DNA of 64,000 nucleotides, from assembly GCA_024235615.1 (NCBI GenBank), contig JACKMB010000004.1:124001-188000 (forward strand). Direction: 5' to 3'. Position 1 is the first letter of the stretch, and each line of letters opens with the position of its first letter. This DNA is from Thauera sp. Its GTDB lineage: Bacteria; Pseudomonadota; Gammaproteobacteria; Burkholderiales; Rhodocyclaceae. The notes beneath the pieces were generated by a model that searched no databases, was not told the origin of the DNA, and saw only the letters and a list, made by a program, of their open reading frames with translations. Positions 59,251 through 64,000 of this stretch are shown piece after piece. The translations under genes and the position numbers were made by a program.

Positions 59251-59643
59251 ATGGACAAGGCCAACATCGGTGCCGGCGAACTCGCCGGCCAGCAGGCCGT
59301 GGAGCTGGGCGAGCTGCTCGCGCGCACGGTGGTCTCGGTCGCCGCGGCGCAGGAGGCGCTCGACCGCCACGCCACCGATCGCCTCGACGCGATCGAGCGT
59401 GGCGACGAGGACGCGCCGCGGGTGCCGCCGCTGTGGTACACCTTCACCGAGGTGACGCTCGAGGTCGCGCTCTCCGCGTCGGTCGAGCGCGCGAGCGGGA
59501 GCGTCCCGCCGCGCCTCATGTCGCGCCCGGTGGATCCGCGCCAGGTCAGCCTGTACGGCTACCAGGCGTCGAGCAGCCTGATGGTGCGGCTGCGGCTGGC
59601 GCCACGGCAAGGCATGCCCGACGTCTCGCCGCCGCCCGCCTGA
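59251..59643 (+). CDS. Subtilase-cassette protein D (minimal module)
   Basis: A 130-residue protein that appears to be the shared module alone: helix ELLARTVVSVAAAQEALDRH, then PPLWYTFTEVTLEVALSAS and a short beta tail. The pattern recalls DUF2589-type small proteins, but that is a weak comparison from memory. The ATG at 59251 follows GGGAGA and is preferred over an ATG at 59221, which would add ten Ala/Pro-rich residues. Function unknown. Confidence 0.7.
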   Translation: MDKANIGAGELAGQQAVELGELLARTVVSVAAAQEALDRHATDRLDAIERGDEDAPRVPPLWYTFTEVTLEVALSASVERASGSVPPRLMSRPVDPRQVSLYGYQASSSLMVRLRLAPRQGMPDVSPPPA

Positions 59644-59680
59644 ACCCCCGCTTTCCTCCTCACGAACCCGTCCATCCGCC

Positions 59681-60643
59681 ATGCCCATCGATCCCAAGGA
59701 CCTCCGCAGCGCTGCCGGCTCGTTGCTCGACCCCCGGCTCGTCGACACGATGAACCTGAAGCCCGTCGGCACCTCCAGCCTGGTGAGCCTGGAGGGAAAG
59801 CTGGGCGTGTTCACCCCGGTGGCGGAGGACGGCAGCGGCGCCGACAACACCGAGGCCGTGATCGCAGTGCTGCGCAAGGAGCTCGTCCGGCTCGAGAGCG
59901 AGAACGCCGCCTTGCGCCGCCAGCTCGCCGAGGTCGAGGCGGCGCGCAAGCGCAGCCCGGACGACTTCGCCAGCGCGGTCGCCCACACCCTGGACACGCT
60001 GCAGCACAAGCTGGCGCAGACCACCAACCCGGTGAGCCGCTTCGCGGTGCGCGAGGTCGCGATCGACGCCCAGGTGACGGTGGACGTGTCGCCGCTCGGG
60101 ACCCTCGAGTACCGCTTCGTACGCCCCGAGGACGACATCGATCCGTCCAAGCTGTCGCGCATCCGCCTCGACCTCGTGCCCTTGCCGCGCGAGGACGCGG
60201 GCTTGAGCGCCGGGCCCGAGTTCAGCCCCTGGGCCGGCGTGGAGGACATCGTCGGGGTCGGCGAGACCTGGCGCGGTGCGCTCAACCGCCAGCAGATCTT
60301 CACCATCGCCGACCTGCTGGTGGCGGGGTCGCGGCTCAAGTCGAGCGCCGAACTGGCTGCGCTGGTGGGGGTGGATCGGCAGCGCCTGGCAGAGTGGATG
60401 GGACATGCCGAGCTGCTCTCGGTGCGCACGATCGATCCGCGCGCCGCCGACGTGCTGTGGACGGTCGGGATCCGCTCGCTGGAGACGCTCGCCGGTGCGG
60501 CCACGGGCGAGGTCCTCGAAAAGTACAACGCCGAGGTCGCCCGCCGCGCGCACAAGAGCCTGGCCCCGATCGATGCGGCACAGGCCGCCGCCTGGATCGA
60601 GGCCGCGAAGAAGTACCACGGCCGGCCGCGCGAGGGCGGCTGA
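59681..60643 (+). CDS. Subtilase-cassette protein E (coiled coil, shared module, helix-hairpin-helix region)
   Basis: A 320-residue protein closing the cassette. It has an N-terminal beta segment (SLVSLEGKLGVFTPV) and a coiled coil (EAVIAVLRKELVRLESENAALRRQLAEVEAA). A copy of the shared module follows (FASAVAHTLDTLQHKLAQ, then VSRFAVREVAIDAQVTVD). The C-terminus has two HhH-like units (VEDIVGVGETWRGALNRQQI and VLWTVGIRSLETLAGAA), similar to DUF4332-type domains. The same HhH style ends the protease in gene one, which links the first and last genes. Function unknown; a nucleic-acid or protein adaptor is possible. Confidence 0.75.
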   Translation: MPIDPKDLRSAAGSLLDPRLVDTMNLKPVGTSSLVSLEGKLGVFTPVAEDGSGADNTEAVIAVLRKELVRLESENAALRRQLAEVEAARKRSPDDFASAVAHTLDTLQHKLAQTTNPVSRFAVREVAIDAQVTVDVSPLGTLEYRFVRPEDDIDPSKLSRIRLDLVPLPREDAGLSAGPEFSPWAGVEDIVGVGETWRGALNRQQIFTIADLLVAGSRLKSSAELAALVGVDRQRLAEWMGHAELLSVRTIDPRAADVLWTVGIRSLETLAGAATGEVLEKYNAEVARRAHKSLAPIDAAQAAAWIEAAKKYHGRPREGG

Positions 60644-60650
60644 AGCGGCC

Positions 60651-61364
60651 TCAGTCGCGCACGAGCCAGTCGAGCAGGCCGTCCATCAGCGCGTGGGTGG
60701 CGGCGAAGTGCGCGCCAGACCGCCCCAGGATCGTCGCCTCGTCCTGGATCCAGCGCGCCGGCACCAGTTCGCCGCGGCAGTTGTCGACGATCGCGCGCAG
60801 GCTGGGTTCGGTCATCTCGAGGTGGAACTGCAGGCCGATCGTGCGCGCGCCGAGCTGGAAGGCCTGGTTCCGGCACGCTGCGCTCGAGGCGAGCAGGTGC
60901 GCGCCTTGGGGGAGGTCGAAGGTCTCGCCGTGCCAGTGCAGCACGGTCGCGTGCGCGGGGAAGGGGAAGCGTGGCGCGGCGCCTTGCTCGCCCTCGTCGC
61001 CCTGTTCCGCGCCGCTGGCGGCGACCTCGAACCAGCCGATCTCCTTTGCCGTGTTGCGATAGACGCGTGCGCCGTGCGCGCTGGCGATCAGCTGTGCGCC
61101 CAGGCAGATGCCGAGCACCGGCCGGCCGCGCGCGACCACGTCCGCGATGAAGCGCTTCTCCGCGATCAGCCAGGGGAATTCCGCCTCGTCATTGACGCTC
61201 ATCGGCCCGCCCATCACCACGAGCAGCTCGACCGCGGCCGGGTCGGGCAGCGCCGGCGATTCCCACAGGCGGGACGTGCCGACGTCCGCGCCGCGCGCGG
61301 CGAGCCAGTCGCCGATGTGGCCAGGGCCTTCGAAGGGGACATGCTGCAGGATGTGGGCTTTCAT
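60651..61364 (-). CDS. Class I glutamine amidotransferase
   Basis: A 237-residue amidotransferase-fold protein. The nucleophile is in ICLGAQLIA, and His/Glu in GLQFHLEM complete the triad; LVVMGGPMSV precedes them. It resembles GMP synthase amidotransferase-like proteins of the GuaA N-terminal type that stand alone, often linked to gamma-glutamyl or peptide metabolism. The substrate is unknown. It ends 8 bases from the cassette stop, convergently. The DUF924 gene starts upstream on the same strand. Confidence 0.88.
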   Translation of the reverse strand: MKAHILQHVPFEGPGHIGDWLAARGADVGTSRLWESPALPDPAAVELLVVMGGPMSVNDEAEFPWLIAEKRFIADVVARGRPVLGICLGAQLIASAHGARVYRNTAKEIGWFEVAASGAEQGDEGEQGAAPRFPFPAHATVLHWHGETFDLPQGAHLLASSAACRNQAFQLGARTIGLQFHLEMTEPSLRAIVDNCRGELVPARWIQDEATILGRSGAHFAATHALMDGLLDWLVRD

Positions 61365-61399
61365 GGTGTGCTGGGGCAGTGAGGTGGAAGGGCAATATT

Positions 61400-62008
61400 C
61401 TAGAAGCGCGAACCCGGCTGGCGCAGGAACTCGGCTTCCTCCGGGCTCGTCTCGCGCCCGAGCGCGCCATTGCGGTGCGGGAAGCGGCCGAAGCGCTCGA
61501 TGATCTCGAGGTGGCGGCGGGCGTAGTCGAGGTAGCCGGCGAAGGCCGGGCGCAGCATGGGCTCGACCGCTGCGGCGAGCGCGTCGAACCGGCGCACCGC
61601 CTCGCGCTGGTCGGCGAGATTCTCGGAGTGCTCCAGCGGCAGGTACAGGAAGACGCGCTCGATCGGCCGCAGCTCGCCGTCGAGCCCGCGCGCGAGCGCA
61701 TCCTTGGCCCAGCGCAGCGCGAGCACGTCGAAGGCGAAGGCCGCGGCCTCGCCGCGCCAGATGTTGCGCGGGAACTGGTCGGTCAGCAGGATCAGCGCCA
61801 GGCGTCCGCGCAGCCCGCCCAGCCAGGCGTCGAACTCCCCGACCGCGGCGCGCCCCACCAGCGGAGCGAAGCGTGCGCGGATCGCGGCATCGACCTCGGG
61901 CTGCTTCTTCCACCATAGCGCCGACTGGCGCTCGATGATGACGTCTTCCTCGTCCTCGTCGGCCGCGGGGCCGAACCAGAAGGCGTGGATCGTGGCGGGC
62001 GTTTCCAT
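61400..62008 (-). CDS. DUF924 family protein
   Basis: A 202-residue all-helical protein with the DUF924 signatures: IHAFWFG at the start, LILLTDQFPRNIWRG, VFLYLPLEHSENLADQ and FGRFPHRNGALGRETSPEE. The family has a tetratricopeptide-like fold and no assigned function. It lies 35 bases upstream of the amidotransferase gene on the same strand, so they may be cotranscribed, and is divergent from the ABC exporter gene. Confidence 0.9.
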   Translation of the reverse strand: METPATIHAFWFGPAADEDEEDVIIERQSALWWKKQPEVDAAIRARFAPLVGRAAVGEFDAWLGGLRGRLALILLTDQFPRNIWRGEAAAFAFDVLALRWAKDALARGLDGELRPIERVFLYLPLEHSENLADQREAVRRFDALAAAVEPMLRPAFAGYLDYARRHLEIIERFGRFPHRNGALGRETSPEEAEFLRQPGSRF

Positions 62009-62142
62009 GCGCGGCTCCGGGCGGACGATCGGGGTGGGGCAAGCATAGCCCAGCGCGTTGCGATGCGGGATGCGCCGGAGCGGGCAATGGACCGCTCTGC
62101 TGCCGCGCACCCTGCCGGCGCGGTTGGCGCAATAATCCGGCC

Positions 62143-64000
62143 ATGACCCGCGAAACCGCCTCCCCCGTCGCGCTCTCCACCCTGCGCGGCCTGCTCCCCT
62201 TCCTGCGCCCCTACCGCGCACGCGTGGTGCTCGCCTTCGTGCTGCTGTGCCTGGGCTCGGCGGCGATCCTGGTGGTGCCGCTGGCCTTCCGCGACCTGAT
62301 CGACGCGGGCTTCGGCGGAGTCTCCGCGGGCGGCGCCGCAGCGCAAGGAGGTGCCGGGCTGTTCGGCGCGCAGGGCCTGGATGGTCGCTTCGTCGCGCTG
62401 TTCGCACTCGCGGTGTTCTGGGCGGCGGCAGTGGCGGCGCGCTACTACACCGTGTCGTGGATCGGCGAGCGCGTCACCGCCGACCTGCGCAGCGCCGTGT
62501 ATGCGCGCGTGCTGCGCCAGTCGCCGCAGTTCTTCGAGACCCTGCAGACCGGCGAGGTGCTGTCGCGGCTCACCGGCGACACCACGCTGGTGCAGACGGT
62601 CGTCGGCAGCTCGATCTCCCTGGGGCTGCGCAGCCTGTTCCAGTTCGTCGGCGGCATGGTGATGCTGGCGGTGACCAGCGTGCAGCTCTTCGGCCTCATC
62701 TTCGGGCTGATGGCGCTGCTCGCGCTGCCGATCACGCTGATCGGCCGGCGCGTGCGCAGCCTCTCGCGCGAGGCGCAGGACCGCATCGCCGACGCCTCGG
62801 CGCTCGCTGGCGAGATCCTCAATGCGATGCCGACGGTGCAGGCCTTCGGCCAGGAGGCCAACGAGGCCGCGCGCTTCGCCGCGCGCGCCGAGACCGGCTT
62901 CGCCACCGCGGTGCGGCGCACGCGGGTGCGCGCGGCGCTCACCGGGCTGATCATCGCCGCGGTGATGGGCACGATCATCTTCGTGTTGTGGATCGGCGCG
63001 CGCCAGGTGCAGGCGGGCGCGCTGTCGGTGGGCGAGCTCGGCGCCTTCGTGATCTACGCCGCGCTGGTGGCGGGCGGCGCCGGCACGCTGGCCGAGGTGT
63101 GGGGCGACGTGATGCGCGCCGCGGGGGCGACCGGACGGCTGCTGGAGCTGCTGCGGGCGGAGCCGGCGATCCGGGACGCGGGGGTGGTGGAGCGCATGCG
63201 GGAGGACGGAGGTGGAGGTGGAGGTGGAGATTCGCGGCTGCCCCCGCTCCTACAGGAAAACTCGCGTCGCACCCCCCCTGTAGGAGCGGCGGCAGCCGCG
63301 AACCCCACCACCGCCCCCGCGATCGAGCTTGGCCACGTCGTCTTCCGCTACCCTGCTCGCCCCGCCGTGCCGGCGCTCGACGGCATCGACCTGCGCATCG
63401 CGGCGGGCGAGAGGCTCGCGCTGGTCGGCCCTTCCGGTGCCGGCAAGACCAGCCTGTTCCAGCTCCTGCTGCGCTTCTACGAGGCCGGCGAGGGTCACAT
63501 CCGCATCGACGGCCACGACATCCGCGCCCTGCCGCTGCGCAGCCTGCGCGCGCGCATCGCCCTCGTTCCCCAGGACCCGGTGATCTTCTCCGCCAGCGCG
63601 CTCGACAACATCCGCTATGGCCGCCCCGACGCCGGCGACGACGAGGTGATCGCCGCCGCGCGCGCCGCGGCCGCCGACGAGTTCATCGCCCGCCTGCCCG
63701 AGGGCTACGCGACCTTCCTCGGCGAGCGTGGCACGCGGCTCTCGGGCGGCCAGCGCCAGCGCATCGCGATCGCGCGCGCGATCCTGAAGGGCGCGCCCAT
63801 CCTGCTGCTAGACGAGGCCACCAGCGCGCTCGACGCCGAATCCGAGGTCCTCGTGCAGCAAGGCCTGGCCGCGGCAATGCAGGGTCGCACCACGCTGATC
63901 ATCGCCCACCGCCTCGCCACCGTGCAGAAGGTGGACCGCATCGTGGTGATGGACGCCGGCCGCATCGTCGAGACCGGCACCCCGGCCGACCTGCGCCGCC
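62143..64000 (+). CDS. ABC exporter half-transporter (MsbA-like), 3' end outside window
   Basis: An open frame of 619 codons that runs to the window edge. The membrane domain (about 1-325) opens with TLRGLLPFLRPYRARVVLAF and carries the coupling-helix region QFFETLQTGEVLSRLTGDT. The ATPase domain has Walker A (GPSGAGKTS), Q-loop (PQDPVIFSAS), signature (LSGGQRQRIAIARAIL), Walker B with catalytic Glu (LLLDEATSALD) and the H-loop (IIAHRLATV), all intact. Between them a Gly-rich run and a REP-like inverted pair are read in frame. It is probably a lipid or drug exporter. Only the last few residues are missing. Confidence 0.92.
   Translation, partial: MTRETASPVALSTLRGLLPFLRPYRARVVLAFVLLCLGSAAILVVPLAFRDLIDAGFGGVSAGGAAAQGGAGLFGAQGLDGRFVALFALAVFWAAAVAARYYTVSWIGERVTADLRSAVYARVLRQSPQFFETLQTGEVLSRLTGDTTLVQTVVGSSISLGLRSLFQFVGGMVMLAVTSVQLFGLIFGLMALLALPITLIGRRVRSLSREAQDRIADASALAGEILNAMPTVQAFGQEANEAARFAARAETGFATAVRRTRVRAALTGLIIAAVMGTIIFVLWIGARQVQAGALSVGELGAFVIYAALVAGGAGTLAEVWGDVMRAAGATGRLLELLRAEPAIRDAGVVERMREDGGGGGGGDSRLPPLLQENSRRTPPVGAAAAANPTTAPAIELGHVVFRYPARPAVPALDGIDLRIAAGERLALVGPSGAGKTSLFQLLLRFYEAGEGHIRIDGHDIRALPLRSLRARIALVPQDPVIFSASALDNIRYGRPDAGDDEVIAAARAAAADEFIARLPEGYATFLGERGTRLSGGQRQRIAIARAILKGAPILLLDEATSALDAESEVLVQQGLAAAMQGRTTLIIAHRLATVQKVDRIVVMDAGRIVETGTPADLRR
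63231..63302. repeat. REP-like inverted pair inside the ABC exporter gene
   Basis: Arms at 63231-63255 and 63278-63302 (TAGGAGCGGCGGCAGCCGC core), 22 bases apart. They are read in frame (SRLPPLLQ ... VGAAAAANP) in the linker between the membrane and ATPase domains, just after a run of GGA/GGT codons. Confidence 0.87.

Overview
This window is chromosomal DNA from a GC-rich proteobacterium. Several features suggest a Betaproteobacterium of the Rhodocyclaceae, a Thauera/Azoarcus-like denitrifier. These are the NsrR regulator with an NO-responsive hemerythrin/ferredoxin pair, cytochrome c', the topB-smg-dprA-LysM/def-fmt-htpX cluster, and an EF-P of the arginine type. The taxonomic call is inference from gene content; no rRNA, tRNA or phage is present. 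About 55 protein genes fill almost all of the sequence.

Layout. 1-6.2 kb: the end of efp, a lipoprotein, a thioredoxin/CcdA-like membrane protein, a CorA-like transporter, then an NO-stress locus (hemerythrin and ferredoxin, divergent from nsrR, with a 23-bp operator-like palindrome between them) and a small membrane protein behind a second palindrome. 6.3-9.0 kb: sdhC-sdhD-sdhB with no sdhA, and an MFS transporter. 9.3-10.6 kb: an accessory scar made of a toxin-antitoxin pair abutting a 5'-truncated hsdM. 10.9-17.2 kb: a 2093-residue double UvrA with four ABC modules. 17.3-25.9 kb: cytochrome b561, cytochrome c', a chemoreceptor with a haem-c motif, an HtrA protease, a TonB-dependent receptor, oxyR and dps. 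26.3-28.6 kb: a 2-keto acid decarboxylase divergent from an Lrp-type regulator. 28.9-36.9 kb: topB, smg, dprA, a LysM protein, def, fmt and htpX. 36.9-38.1 kb: a TIR-receiver fusion protein. 38.2-46.1 kb: an ECF sigma/anti-sigma locus with four near-identical ECF-type promoters. They precede the sigma gene, a peptidoglycan-binding lipoprotein, a hydrolase/P-loop/ABC-exporter operon and a divergent subtilase. 46.3-54.4 kb: tpx, a FapA-like protein, a radical SAM protein, amn, an enoyl-CoA hydratase and lipoproteins. 54.6-60.6 kb: a five-gene co-oriented cassette made of a leaderless subtilase and four small proteins that appear to share one module. 60.7-64 kb: a class I amidotransferase, a DUF924 protein and the start of an ABC exporter that runs off the window.

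The most notable things are the subtilase cassette at 54.6-60.6 kb (no function known to me), the ECF regulon read directly from promoter repeats, the TIR-receiver fusion, and a family of REP-like palindromes. Three REP pairs lie in frame inside interdomain linkers of two ABC-type ATPase genes. The missing sdhA and the truncated hsdM are signs of past rearrangement.
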